Notes: generated from the sequence alone by a model not told the origin. A stretch of 64,000 nt of DNA from Cohnella thailandensis (GCF_014212135.1 NZ_JACJVQ010000005.1:573702-637701), one strand, 5' to 3'. Counted from the stretch's first letter, positions 35,596 to 44,850 are shown. Made by a program: numbers and translations.

Positions 35596-36936
35596 GACCC
35601 TGACCCCTTTCCGCTTTACGTGGACATTATTTTGATTTTGGCATTGGTTTTCCTCAACGGATTCTTCGTATCCATCGAATTCGCGATGGTCAAGGTTCGC
35701 GGAACCCGAATCGATACCCTCGTTCAAGAAGGGAATCCGCGGGCTAAATTCGCTTCGCGCCTGACCGGCAATCTCGACGCCTATTTATCCGCCTGTCAGC
35801 TCGGCATTACGCTTGCCTCGCTGGGTTTGGGCTGGATCGGCGAACCGGCGATCGCAAGAGCGCTTGACCCTGTCTTTCGCGGGATCGGGTTATCGGAGAG
35901 TCTCATTCATCCCCTCGCCTTTATCATCGGCTTTACGCTGATCACCATTCTGCACATCGTATTAGGAGAGCTTGCGCCCAAGACCTTGGCCATTCGCCAA
36001 GCCGAGACGGTAACGTTGTGGGCTTCCGCGCCCCTGATCGTGTTCCGCAAGATTATGAGCCCTTTTATCTGGCTTTTGAACGGCATGGCGAATCGATTGC
36101 TGAAGCTGATCGGGATCGAACCCGCCTCGGAAGACTCTTCGGCGCATACGGAAGAAGAAATTCGCATCCTGATGAAGGAGAGCCATAAGAGCGGGCTCAT
36201 CGACAAAACCGAGCTAACGCTTGTCGATAATATCTTCGATTTTGCGGAGACCAATGCCCGCGAAATCATGATCCCGCGCACCGAAATGATCTGCCTGTAC
36301 GCCAACCACCCGTTCGAAGAGAACCGGGCTACCGTCCTTAGAGAGATGCACACCCGTTATCCGGTCTGCGAGAAGGACAAGGACAACATCATCGGATTCG
36401 TGCATATTCGCGACTTGCTCAAGGATGCCGATTGCTCCGTGCAAGATATTCGCCAGCTTCTGCGGCCGCTCTTGACCGTTCCGGAGAGCATGCCGATCAG
36501 CAATTTGCTTAAGCTCATGCAGAAGAACAAATCGCAAATCGCGATCCTGATCGACGAATACGGCGGCACCTCCGGTCTGGTTACGCTGGAGGATATCATG
36601 GAAGAGATCGTCGGCGAGATTCAGGACGAATTCGACGAAGAGCGCCCCGACATGGAGAAGAAGGACGATCAGACTTATTCGATCAGCGGCATGATGCTGA
36701 TCGAAGAGGTGAACAGTTACTTCGGGCTGGAGATTCCGACGGAAGACTACGATACGATCGGAGGCTGGGTATACTCCCAGATCGAGAATCCGCCACGGAA
36801 GAACCAGACGGTCGAAGTGGAGGAAGGCATTCGGTTCATTATCGAAGAGACCGATCACCTCCGCATTTCAAGAATATTTGTTGTCCGCGACGAGCAAGTG
36901 AGCGCTTGGGAGCCTCAGGAATCCGTTACGGGTTGA
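35593..36936 (+). CDS. CNNM/CorC (HlyC) family membrane protein with CBS pair
   Basis: N-terminal DUF21 transmembrane domain with four helices (LILALVFLNGFFVSIEFAMVKVR by position ~9-31; SACQLGITLASLGLGWIGEPA), then a CBS pair (~200-330; MIPRTEM, DEYGGTSGLVTLEDIMEEIVGEI), and a CorC_HlyC domain (~350-430). Members are implicated in Mg2+ or other cation efflux; the 'hemolysin' label is historical. 447 residues from TTG 35593, or 462 if ATG 35548 were used. A shared terminator separates it from the convergent MFS gene. Confidence 0.88.
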   Translation: MDPDPFPLYVDIILILALVFLNGFFVSIEFAMVKVRGTRIDTLVQEGNPRAKFASRLTGNLDAYLSACQLGITLASLGLGWIGEPAIARALDPVFRGIGLSESLIHPLAFIIGFTLITILHIVLGELAPKTLAIRQAETVTLWASAPLIVFRKIMSPFIWLLNGMANRLLKLIGIEPASEDSSAHTEEEIRILMKESHKSGLIDKTELTLVDNIFDFAETNAREIMIPRTEMICLYANHPFEENRATVLREMHTRYPVCEKDKDNIIGFVHIRDLLKDADCSVQDIRQLLRPLLTVPESMPISNLLKLMQKNKSQIAILIDEYGGTSGLVTLEDIMEEIVGEIQDEFDEERPDMEKKDDQTYSISGMMLIEEVNSYFGLEIPTEDYDTIGGWVYSQIENPPRKNQTVEVEEGIRFIIEETDHLRISRIFVVRDEQVSAWEPQESVTG

Positions 36937-36962
36937 CTTTTCTATTCTCATAAGATGCCAAG

Positions 36963-37003
36963 AGGGGCGACCCTTAAGTCAATGACTTAGGGGTCGCCCC
37001 TTA
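36963..37003. terminator. Bidirectional terminator between convergent genes
   Basis: AGGGGCGACCCTTAAGTC (36963-36980) pairs with GACTTAGGGGTCGCCCCT (36984-37001) around a 3-nt loop: a very strong stem with one mismatch region. Confidence 0.9.
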
Positions 37004-37013
37004 TTGCGTTCGT

Positions 37014-38174
37014 TTATGCCTTCGAACGACGAAGGTGCACGGCCAGGAAGCCGACAACCGCCATGAAGGCGAAGACTCCGCCCAACCGGAATACGGCGGC
37101 GTGATCGTAAGCGTCGTAGAGCCAGCCGCCCAGCGTTCCGGCGATAAGCCCGGCCAATCCCGTCCATACCATCCCGAACAGAGCTTGACCGGAGGAGCGG
37201 TACTCGTCGGGAACGATGGATTGGAGATATCTCAGTGCCGTAATGTAATAAATGCCGAACGTGACGCTGTGCATCGTCTGAATGGCGACGAAAGCGATCG
37301 GCTCGTTCGAGATGCTGAGCAGCACCATCCGGAGAGCGTACATAAGGCTGGCGAAAGCGAGAAGCGGGAGCTCCTTGAAGCGATGCCCATACTTGGACAG
37401 CAGGAAGAACATCGGAATCTCGCTTAAGGAGGAAGCGAGGGAGGAGGCTCCGATCAACGACTCGGAGGCTCCGAATTCCTTCATCGTCACGGCGAGGAAG
37501 CCGTCGTTCATCCGGTGCGACACCGAGACGAGGGCGACGAGACCGAAGAAGACAAGCGTCTCTCTTCGCTTAAGAACGCTCCATAGGCTGCCGAATCGGA
37601 ACGGAGTCGCGGATTTCTGAAAATCGCCCAGAGCAAACGAGAGAACCAGAGAGCAAAGCACGGTGATAAGGGCGATCCACAGCGTAAGATCGGAGCCGCT
37701 TGCCTTGAGCAGGAATCCGAAGAGGATGGCGCAGACGGCGAAGCCGAGCGAGCCGAACATGCGAATGGCCGAGAAGGAACGGTTCAGCTTCTCCGCGGCA
37801 AGCAAAGTGACGCTGTCCATCATCGAATTGACGGGCGTTTGGAAGAAATAGAATACTCCCATAAGCACGGAGACGACGCCGAACTCCTTCTGGGGGAGCA
37901 GCAGCGCGAGCGCGAAGATCTGACCCAGGAAGATCAAGCTAAGCACCCGCCGCAGCGCCTTGGATTTATCGGCGGCGACGCCGGCCAGCAGATTCGAGAA
38001 AATAGACAGCAGAGGACCGATCGAGAAGATGGCGCCGATCTGCAGTTTGGTAAAGCCGATATCGTAGAAGTAGAGCGGGAAATAGGTGACGACGAGCACC
38101 ATCGTCGCATAGTTCACAAAGTGAAGGCTGCGGAGAACCGTCAGCTGTCCCGGCCCGGATAGCCATCTTTTCAT
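37014..38174 (-). CDS. MFS transporter (MFS_1-like)
   Basis: 386-residue major facilitator with 12 predicted helices. The N-terminal LRSLHFVNYATMVLVVTYFPLYFYDIGFTKLQIGAIFS (spread over residues 14-52) and PLLSIFSNLLAGVAADKSKALRR in the 2-3 loop resemble the MFS_1-like/PPP group of sugar-acid or unknown transporters. No substrate can be assigned. Its ATG overlaps the stop of the upstream MATE-like gene by 4 nt, so the pair is one operon. Confidence 0.85.
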   Translation of the reverse strand: MKRWLSGPGQLTVLRSLHFVNYATMVLVVTYFPLYFYDIGFTKLQIGAIFSIGPLLSIFSNLLAGVAADKSKALRRVLSLIFLGQIFALALLLPQKEFGVVSVLMGVFYFFQTPVNSMMDSVTLLAAEKLNRSFSAIRMFGSLGFAVCAILFGFLLKASGSDLTLWIALITVLCSLVLSFALGDFQKSATPFRFGSLWSVLKRRETLVFFGLVALVSVSHRMNDGFLAVTMKEFGASESLIGASSLASSLSEIPMFFLLSKYGHRFKELPLLAFASLMYALRMVLLSISNEPIAFVAIQTMHSVTFGIYYITALRYLQSIVPDEYRSSGQALFGMVWTGLAGLIAGTLGGWLYDAYDHAAVFRLGGVFAFMAVVGFLAVHLRRSKA

Positions 38175-39511
38175 GCTTGTCTCTCCTTGCTTGGAAGTAT
38201 GGATAGCTTATCGTTCGACTCGCCCCTGGAATAGCGCCGGATCAGCCAGAGCAGCACGAGGAGCTCGGCGGCTATTCCCCCGGATTGGGACAGCGCGGCG
38301 AGAGCTCCCGCCCACTGGGGCAGCGCTAGCGTCAGCGTAACGATCAGAGCGACGGTTACGGCCGCGTTGGCCGTCTGAGACCCGAACATCAGCTTAGTCT
38401 GGCTTCGGGACAGGATGATTCCGTTTACGCTATCGAGCCACGGGAAGACGAGCACATACGGCAGGAAAGCTCTTAAGGCATGGACGCTGGATTCCAACAA
38501 AGCTCCTTTCACCCCGAAGACGGAGGCGAATACCCACTCTCCGGCAGACGTGTAGGCGAAGGAGGCGACGATCACCCCCGGAACGAAAGCCATCCAAAGA
38601 ACGAACCGCTTGACCAGATGCGGATGCGTCCGGTGGAATTGCAGAGAGATCTGGTGAAAATACGTAAAAAAGCCGAGCACGAGGCCCATGAAGCTATTGG
38701 CTAACGATAAGGAGGCGATCGAGAGAGCCCCTTGGTCCGTATGCCCGAGCAAGGCGTTCAGAATGGGCGGTACCCAGACGACGATAAAGGAGGAGAAGAG
38801 CAGCGGGCTATAAAAGTTCAGCACCTGCTTGGGCCGCCTGATTTCGCAATCCGAAGCGGAATCGGGGAGCTCCTTCGCCAGCTTGCGTCCCTCCAGCCAG
38901 CTGACGGCCGCCTCGATGACCATGCCGAACACGAAGATGATCGCTCCTTGCCGGGAGTGGCTCACTCCGACGTGGAGAATATATTGGGAGAGAGCGAACA
39001 TGCCTCCCAATCGGAAGAGCATCCCGATCGTGAGCCACTTCGTTCTCATCTTGTAAATAATGATCCCTTGATAGAGGCAGCGAATGCCGGAGAATACGCT
39101 GAGGAACATCAGGACGGCATAGACGTCGGTAGAAGCTTCGGTCGTCTCCGGATCCGCTCCGTAGGCTCCTCCGAAGATCCAGGTTCCGACGGGCGAATAG
39201 GCGACCAAAGCTCCGAAGATAAGGGAAGCGCCGAACACGATGAACGCGACCTGCCTTACCGCGGCGAACGAGCGCCGGTCGCGCACCAAAGCGGAGCAAG
39301 TCTCGCGGAAGAGAACCGCGGGCCGCTCGGTAACCGTGAGCAAGCTCATAGCGGTAGCGTAGCCCGCGATGATAAGCTCGGGATTGGCGGCGCGCGCCAG
39401 CGTGCCGTTGATGATGGCGTGGGACAAGTTGATCAGCAAGGCGGATAAGCCGAGCGGGATAAAAAACAAAAAAAGCCGCTTCATGGTGACGTACTCGGGC
39501 TTCGCAGACAA
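38171..39511 (-). CDS. MATE / MOP-superfamily exporter-like protein
   Basis: About 446 residues and 12 helices, beginning VTMKRLFLFFIPLGLSALLI after a short hydrophilic head. It resembles the MOP/MATE branch that includes ANKH-type proteins more than NorM drug pumps; substrate unknown. I chose the TTG at 39511, 9 nt after AAGGAG. The ATG at 39520 touches the ribosome site, and an ATG 12 codons in is another option. Operon with the MFS gene. Confidence 0.75.
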   Translation of the reverse strand: MSAKPEYVTMKRLFLFFIPLGLSALLINLSHAIINGTLARAANPELIIAGYATAMSLLTVTERPAVLFRETCSALVRDRRSFAAVRQVAFIVFGASLIFGALVAYSPVGTWIFGGAYGADPETTEASTDVYAVLMFLSVFSGIRCLYQGIIIYKMRTKWLTIGMLFRLGGMFALSQYILHVGVSHSRQGAIIFVFGMVIEAAVSWLEGRKLAKELPDSASDCEIRRPKQVLNFYSPLLFSSFIVVWVPPILNALLGHTDQGALSIASLSLANSFMGLVLGFFTYFHQISLQFHRTHPHLVKRFVLWMAFVPGVIVASFAYTSAGEWVFASVFGVKGALLESSVHALRAFLPYVLVFPWLDSVNGIILSRSQTKLMFGSQTANAAVTVALIVTLTLALPQWAGALAALSQSGGIAAELLVLLWLIRRYSRGESNDKLSILPSKERQA

Positions 39512-39652
39512 AAGTTCCATCTCCTTATAAACACGAACGGAGTAATTATAACAGGTTCCCTCCCGCAGAGGGGATGTTTAAGAGAGATTTTGACTGGATT
39601 TAGACTTTCCGAAATGATAAATTAGAGAATGACATGGGAACAGGAGATGATT

Positions 39653-40003
39653 ATGGGACAGCGGGTTGATAAGCGCGATTGGGCGGACGCTCAGTTTGCG
39701 CCGGATAACCGTCTTGGCATTGCCGTTCCGAGCTTATCCCTTCCGTGGGAACGGATGAGCGGGAGCGAGCGGATCGCCGTGCTGGAAGCATGGGAATCGA
39801 TTCGAGGAACGATTCCGGATCGGATCTTCGAGTTCGAGAGGCGGATCAGGGAGCTTCAGGATGCGCTCTTCGAAGAAGAGGATTTCGTTCGATCCTGTCG
39901 ATTGAACGCTGCGATCGCCGAGCTTGCCAGCCGCATAAACGATCTGAATATCTGGTATCGTACGGAGCAGGATTTCGAAGTAGAGACTCGTCTGCACAGC
40001 TGA
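39653..40003 (+). CDS. Small cytosolic protein of unknown function
   Basis: 116 residues, no membrane segment or signal. It is helix-rich and charged, with a likely coiled-coil from ~55 to 110 (IFEFERRIRELQDALFEEED). I do not recognise the family. ATG 39653 is 7 nt after CAGGAG; two in-frame ATGs upstream are less well placed. It ends 27 nt before the terpene synthase gene, so the two are likely co-transcribed. Confidence 0.6.
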   Translation: MGQRVDKRDWADAQFAPDNRLGIAVPSLSLPWERMSGSERIAVLEAWESIRGTIPDRIFEFERRIRELQDALFEEEDFVRSCRLNAAIAELASRINDLNIWYRTEQDFEVETRLHS

Positions 40004-40030
40004 GTCTTATCAGCAGCTGGAGGTAAGCAA

Positions 40031-41110
40031 TTGACCGATAACAACTTGCTCGCGGGCCGATCTCCCCGTGGCCCGGTCGCCTTGATGGCTCGGGTCTACA
40101 AGCACGTTCTTCCCGACGTGAAGCGAGAGCTGAGCGGCTGGAGAAGGATCGCGGAGGAGATCCCGGATTCGGAGCTTCGCAAACAAGCGATCGACAGCAT
40201 GACGGCGAAGGAATTTCATTGCATAGGCGGAGGGGTATATGCCGCAGCCAATCTGGATGCCAAGGATATTCTTCTTCCTCTAATCGTTGCCCTGCAAACC
40301 ATAAGCGACTATTTAGACAATTTGTGCGACCGAAGCACCTCTCTGGATCCGGACGATTTCCGCTTGCTGCACCGCAGCATGCTGGACGCGGTAACGCCGG
40401 ATGCGCCGCTCGCGAATTATTACGAGCTGCGCGAGGAGCAGGACGACGGCGGGTACCTGCACAAGCTTGTCTTGAAATGCCAATCCTGCGTCTCTCGGTT
40501 GCCCTCCTATCACCTTGTTCAAGAGGAAGTCCGGTACTTGGTATCGCTCTACGGCGATCTTCAGGTATATAAGCATATTGCCGTCGATCAGAGAGAACCG
40601 AGACTTCTCGAGTGGTGGAAGCTTCATTCGAGCCAATATCCCGAGCTGCTGTGGAACGAGTTCGCGGCCGCTACCGGTTCGACCTTAGGGATGTTCATGC
40701 TCTTCCTCGCCGCGAGCGACGAGAACTTGAAGCCCGCCGACAGTCAAGCGATTAGGGAGCTTTATTTTCCATCGATCAACGGACTTCATATTCTGCTTGA
40801 TTACCTGATCGATCAGGCGGAGGATGCCGTGGGCGGAGATTTGAACTTCTGCAGCTATTTCGAGAGCCAGGAAGAGCTAGACAGGCGGATGCTGCGCATG
40901 GTACAAGCCGCGCGGGCATCGGCAGACCGGCTGCCGTTCTCTAGCTTCCATCGGATGATCGTGGAAGGACTGGTCGCCCTGTACCTGTCCGATCCCAAGG
41001 TCAGAGATCAGGCCGAAGTTCGGAATACCGCCAAGCAATTGATGAAAGGCAGTCCTTGGACAAGAGTGTTCTTCTGGCTGAACAGCCATTGGATACGCAA
41101 GGCCATGTAA
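40031..41110 (+). CDS. ytpB: Tetraprenyl-beta-curcumene synthase family protein (YtpB, DUF2600)
   Basis: 359 residues matching the large terpene cyclases/prenyltransferases of Bacillus YtpB, which convert all-trans-heptaprenyl diphosphate to the C35 tetraprenyl-beta-curcumene. The family's acidic motif appears as ISDYLDNLCDR near residue 92, and a second region LDYLIDQAEDAVGGDLNF near 256. The partner squalene-hopene-type cyclase is not in the window. TTG start ~9 nt after GGAGG. It probably makes membrane or spore sesquarterpenes. Confidence 0.88.
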   Translation: MTDNNLLAGRSPRGPVALMARVYKHVLPDVKRELSGWRRIAEEIPDSELRKQAIDSMTAKEFHCIGGGVYAAANLDAKDILLPLIVALQTISDYLDNLCDRSTSLDPDDFRLLHRSMLDAVTPDAPLANYYELREEQDDGGYLHKLVLKCQSCVSRLPSYHLVQEEVRYLVSLYGDLQVYKHIAVDQREPRLLEWWKLHSSQYPELLWNEFAAATGSTLGMFMLFLAASDENLKPADSQAIRELYFPSINGLHILLDYLIDQAEDAVGGDLNFCSYFESQEELDRRMLRMVQAARASADRLPFSSFHRMIVEGLVALYLSDPKVRDQAEVRNTAKQLMKGSPWTRVFFWLNSHWIRKAM

Positions 41111-41146
41111 AGTGGAGAGAGACACATACTTGAAGGGAGCAATACC

Positions 41147-42115
41147 ATGAGCGCAGTCAAGAAAATTGCCGTTCTCACAAGCGGCGGAGATTCCCAAGGC
41201 ATGAACGCGGCCGTTCGTTCGGTCGTCAGAAGCGCGCTGTTCCGAGGATTGGAAGTATACGGGGTGCAGCGCGGCTATCAAGGTCTTCTGAACGAAGATC
41301 TCCGTCCGATGGATCTTCGCAGCGTAGGCGACATTATTCAGCGCGGAGGCACGATTCTGCAGACCGCCCGCTGTAAAGAGTTCGTGACGCCGGAAGGCCA
41401 ACAGCGCGGTGCGGAAGTGCTGCGCAAGCTCGGCATCGACGGGCTTGTCGTCATCGGCGGGGACGGTTCCTACCAAGGCGCCAACAAGCTGAGCAAGCTC
41501 GGCATCAAGACGATGGGCTTGCCGGGAACGATCGATAACGATATTCCGTTCACGGACTTCACGATCGGTTTCGATACGGCGGTCAGCATTGTCGTCGATG
41601 CCATCAACAAGCTGCGCGACACGATGACCTCTCACGAGCGCTCTTCCATCGTCGAAGTCATGGGCCGCCATTGCGGAGACATCGCTCTCTATGCCGGACT
41701 TGCCAGCGGAGCCGAATCGATTCTCGTTCCGGAAGTCCCGTTCGATATCAAGGAGATCTCTAACCGGATGAAGGAGAACTTCCAGAACGGCAAGCGCCAC
41801 AGTATCGTTATCGTGGCGGAAGGCGCCGGACGCGGCGAGGATATCGCCCGCGAGATTACCGGCAACTGCGGCATCGAGCCTCGCGTAACGGTTCTCGGCC
41901 ATATTCAGCGCGGAGGCACTCCGACGCATAACGACCGGATTCTGGCCAGCCGTCTCGGCGATTTCGCCGTTCAGAGGCTGACCGAAGGGGATTCCGCCAA
42001 GGCGTGCGGCATTATCAAGGGCGAGCTGGTCACGACGGATATCGACAAGGTTGTCTCCACCAAGAAGAGCTTCGATATGGACTTATACAATCTTGCCATT
42101 CGTCTGGCGCAATAA
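41147..42115 (+). CDS. pfkA: ATP-dependent 6-phosphofructokinase
   Basis: Glycolytic enzyme of 322 residues. N-terminal ATP loop VLTSGGDSQGMNAAVR (Ser-Gln in place of the Ala-Pro of many bacterial PFKs), GGDGSYQGA, the catalytic loop PGTIDNDIPFTDFTIGFDTA, and RVTVLGHIQRGGTP near 250. Otherwise canonical for the allosteric bacterial form. ATG follows GAAGGGAG. Pyruvate kinase, its usual partner in Bacillus, is not next to it; a terminator follows. Confidence 0.97.
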   Translation: MSAVKKIAVLTSGGDSQGMNAAVRSVVRSALFRGLEVYGVQRGYQGLLNEDLRPMDLRSVGDIIQRGGTILQTARCKEFVTPEGQQRGAEVLRKLGIDGLVVIGGDGSYQGANKLSKLGIKTMGLPGTIDNDIPFTDFTIGFDTAVSIVVDAINKLRDTMTSHERSSIVEVMGRHCGDIALYAGLASGAESILVPEVPFDIKEISNRMKENFQNGKRHSIVIVAEGAGRGEDIAREITGNCGIEPRVTVLGHIQRGGTPTHNDRILASRLGDFAVQRLTEGDSAKACGIIKGELVTTDIDKVVSTKKSFDMDLYNLAIRLAQ

Positions 42116-42145
42116 CGCCGTCGCTCAATCGAATATAAGGACTGG

Positions 42146-42203
42146 AAACCGTCTTTCGGAAGCCGGGAGAATTTCTCCTGCCGGCCTCGGAAGGACGGTT
42201 TTT
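42146..42203 (+). terminator. Terminator after pfkA
   Basis: AAACCGTC ... GGACGGTTTTT with further paired inner blocks GCCGG/CCGGC and GAG/CTC; T5 at the end. Confidence 0.85.
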
Positions 42204-42288
42204 GCGTAAATGGCGCTTTATGCAAAAAAGGACGAGACGCACGGGAAAGTCCAAGCGATCCTCGGCAGGTCCGAAACCGCGAACAAAA

Positions 42289-42325
42289 ATGTCCGATTGC
42301 CGGCAAACGCGCTCCGTTCTACGCT
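42289..42325 (+). promoter_or_regulatory. Regulon promoter 1 (rhamnogalacturonan lyase)
   Basis: ATGTCCGA fused to -35 TTGCCG (42297-42302), a 17-bp spacer and -10 TACGCT (42320-42325). The weak -10 suggests activator dependence. The same arrangement recurs at 46.9, 47.04 and 53.34 kb. A related AAAGTCCAAGCG lies 40 bp upstream. Confidence 0.7.
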
Positions 42326-42382
42326 AAAGACACGCCGAATCTGCCCATTGGCGAAGCGAACAGAAGGAACGGAGGTTAATCC

Positions 42383-44649
42383 ATGAAGAAGGCCTTCAAA
42401 GCTGGCAAGAAAGCGGGGAAGCTTGTGCAAGGAATCCGTTTGGAACGGTTAGACCGCGGTCTCTTGGCGGTGTCCGTTCCGGAAGGAGTATTCTTGAGCT
42501 GGAGGTTCTTGCGCGAGGAGGCGACGGGTTATTCGGATCGCGGATTGACGGGAACCGACTTCCGCGTTTACCGGATGGACTGCCGCTGGCGGTCGTTAGA
42601 GATAGCGCGAACTATCTGGACCGCGAGGGCACTCCGGAGTCCGTATACGAAGTTAGAGCGGTTAACGGGGGCAAGGAGACGGACCGCAGCCGGGAAGCGA
42701 AGCCATGGACGAACCTTTATCAAGAGGTGCCGCTGGCGAAGCCGGAGGACGGCGTGACGCCGGCGGGCGAGAGATTCCATTATTCGGCGAACGACATGAG
42801 CGTAGGGGATGTCGACGGGGATGGCCGGTACGAACTGTTCGTTAAGTGGGATCCTTCCAATTCCAAGGACGTCTCCCATTCCGGCTACACCGGACCGGTT
42901 TATCTCGATTGTTACAAGCTGGACGGTACTTTGCTGTACCGCATCGACCTGGGCGTCAATATTCGGGCGGGAGCGCATTACACCCAGTTTCTGGTCTACG
43001 ATTTCGATGGCGACGGGCGCGCGGAGCTGATGCTGAAGACCGCTCCGGGGACCCGGACTATCCGATACGATGGGGCGGGCGATCCGCTGTCCGAGAAATA
43101 CATTACCCTTCTCCCCCAAGACGTAGAAGCGGGTTATCGCCATGAAGACGACTACCGGATGAGCCGGGACGATTACGAGGAGCATGTCGTTCGGATGTTT
43201 CTTAGGTGGCGCGAGCACGAGGAGGTCGTTGCCGGGCGTTGGCCTTCCACCCTCGAGGAATGCTTCGGCATGGACAGAAAGTACGAGTACCCGTTGTCCA
43301 GGGAAGACGCCGAGCGATTGGCGGCGTATTTCTTGGACGAATACGCTCCTTCCCGCAGCGAGAGGAACCGGCTTCGCGCCTTTGAGGGCTTCATCTTAAG
43401 CGGGCCTGAATACTTGACGGTGTTCCGCGGGGAAACGGGAGAGGAGCTGCAAACGATCCGCTACAAGCCGGGGAGACATGACGACGGACTCATGTGGGGC
43501 GATTATTCTTGGCGAAGGATCGAGCCGGGCAACCGGGTCGATCGTTTCCTGGCCGGAGTGGCGTATCTGGACGGCGCGAATCCGTACGCGGTGTTCGCCC
43601 GTGGCTATTACTCGAGAGCCGCCGCGGTCGCCTACGCGTGGGACGGCACGCAGCTGCGGGAACATTGGTACGTCGACAGCGGCTGGGTTCGAATGAACAA
43701 TCCGTTCGGAGACACTCTCGGGCTTAAGGACGGGGACAGCCCAAGCCATGGCAGCCTCGCGGGTCAAGGCGCTCACTCCTTGAGCGTGGCGGACGTGGAC
43801 GGCGACGGCTGCCAGGAGATCGTTTACGGCGCGGCGACGATCGATCATGACGGTTCGATCCTTTACAGCTCGGGGGGATTCTTGCCCGCGGGCAGCTCGG
43901 ATCCGGGCGCTTATGCCAAGCTGGGCCACGGAGACGCTCTGCACGTGGCGAACATCGATCCGGATCGACCGGGCCTCGAGATCTTCATGGTGCACGAGAA
44001 CGGCAAGCACGCTCCATACGGCTACACGTTGCGCGATGCCGCGACCGGCGAGGTGCTGCACGGGGCGTTCGCCAGCGGGGATGTCGGCCGCGGCATGATC
44101 GGACAGGTCGAGCCCGCCATCCGAGGGCTTCAACTCTGGTCGAGCGAAGACATTCACAGCCAAGATACGGGCGGCTTGCTGACGGCTAAGGGAGAAAAGA
44201 TCGATTCGAGAGCACCGGGCACGAACATGAGCATCAAATGGGCCCCGGACATGACGACCCAGATTATCGTCGGCTCCTTCGACGAAGACGTCTCCATAGT
44301 CGATTGGCGGCGGGGACGTCTGCTGTCGGCGGAAGGAGCGCGTTCGAACAACGGAACCAAGGGCAATCCGTGCCTCGTGGCCGACTTGTTCGGCGATTGG
44401 AGGGAGGAGCTTCTCGTGAGAAACGAAGACAGCTCCGCGATCCGAATCTATACGAGCACCGAGCTGACCGATCGCAAGCTGTACACGCTGATGCACGATC
44501 CTCAATACCGCGTCGGAATCGCATGGCAGAACGTGGTTTACAACCAGCCGTGTTATCCGAGCTTCTATATGGCCTCCGATATCGATTGGTCTCAAGTTCC
44601 GCTTTCCGACTTCGAGGAGGAGAGGAGCGGCGGGGAGGAAGAAGGTTAG
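42383..44649 (+). pseudogene. Rhamnogalacturonan lyase (PL11), interrupted by a frameshift
   Basis: Endo/exo-lyase family (YesW/YesX) that cleaves the alternating rhamnose-galacturonate backbone. The frame opens at ATG 42383 (GGAGG upstream) with RLERLDRGLLAVSVPEGVFLSWR and FRVYR, then breaks at ~42572. Reading +1 from there gives DGLPLAVVRDSANYLDREG, exactly the expected continuation, joining the long frame to 44649. One base appears missing. The rest is an intact Ca-binding propeller: DVDGDGRYELFVKWDP, NIRAGAHYTQF, GHGDALH, NNGTKG, LFGDWREELLVRNED. About 100 residues (~43080-43380) are inserted relative to YesW. No signal peptide. Either a sequencing error or a real lesion. Confidence 0.88.
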
Positions 44650-44670
44650 GCGGGATCGCCCGACACCGTG

Positions 44671-44850
44671 CCGAGATCGTCTCATGCGAGACGATCCCCA
44701 CGCCAAAGTATCAGTCCTTCGCCGAGATCGTCTCATGCGAGACGATCCCCACGCCAAAGTATCAGTCCTTCGCCGAGATCGTCTCATTCGAGACGATCCC
44801 CACGCCAAAGTATCAGTCCTTCGCCGAGATCGTCTCATTCGAGACGATCT
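44671..44850. repeat. 51-bp intergenic tandem repeat of hairpins (array C)
   Basis: The motif CCGAGATCGTCTC starts at 44671, 44722, 44773 and 44824: exactly 51 bp each. Every unit carries a perfect hairpin GATCGTCTC - 4 nt - GAGACGATC; copies 1-2 have loop ATGC and copies 3-4 ATTC. The ~26 bp between hairpins is identical in all copies. The array fills the space between two convergent genes and ends 3 bp from the GH42 stop. Confidence 0.95.

Noticed and set aside
40877-41929. 350-codon frame antisense to ytpB/pfkA
   Set aside because: Composition is typical of an antisense shadow (Arg/Asp/His-rich) and both sense genes are clear.
43396-44838. 480-codon antisense frame with MRRSRRRTDTLAWGSS repeats
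   Set aside because: It is the shadow of the PL11 gene plus array C; the 51-bp unit being a multiple of three keeps it open. No ribosome site or plausible protein composition.
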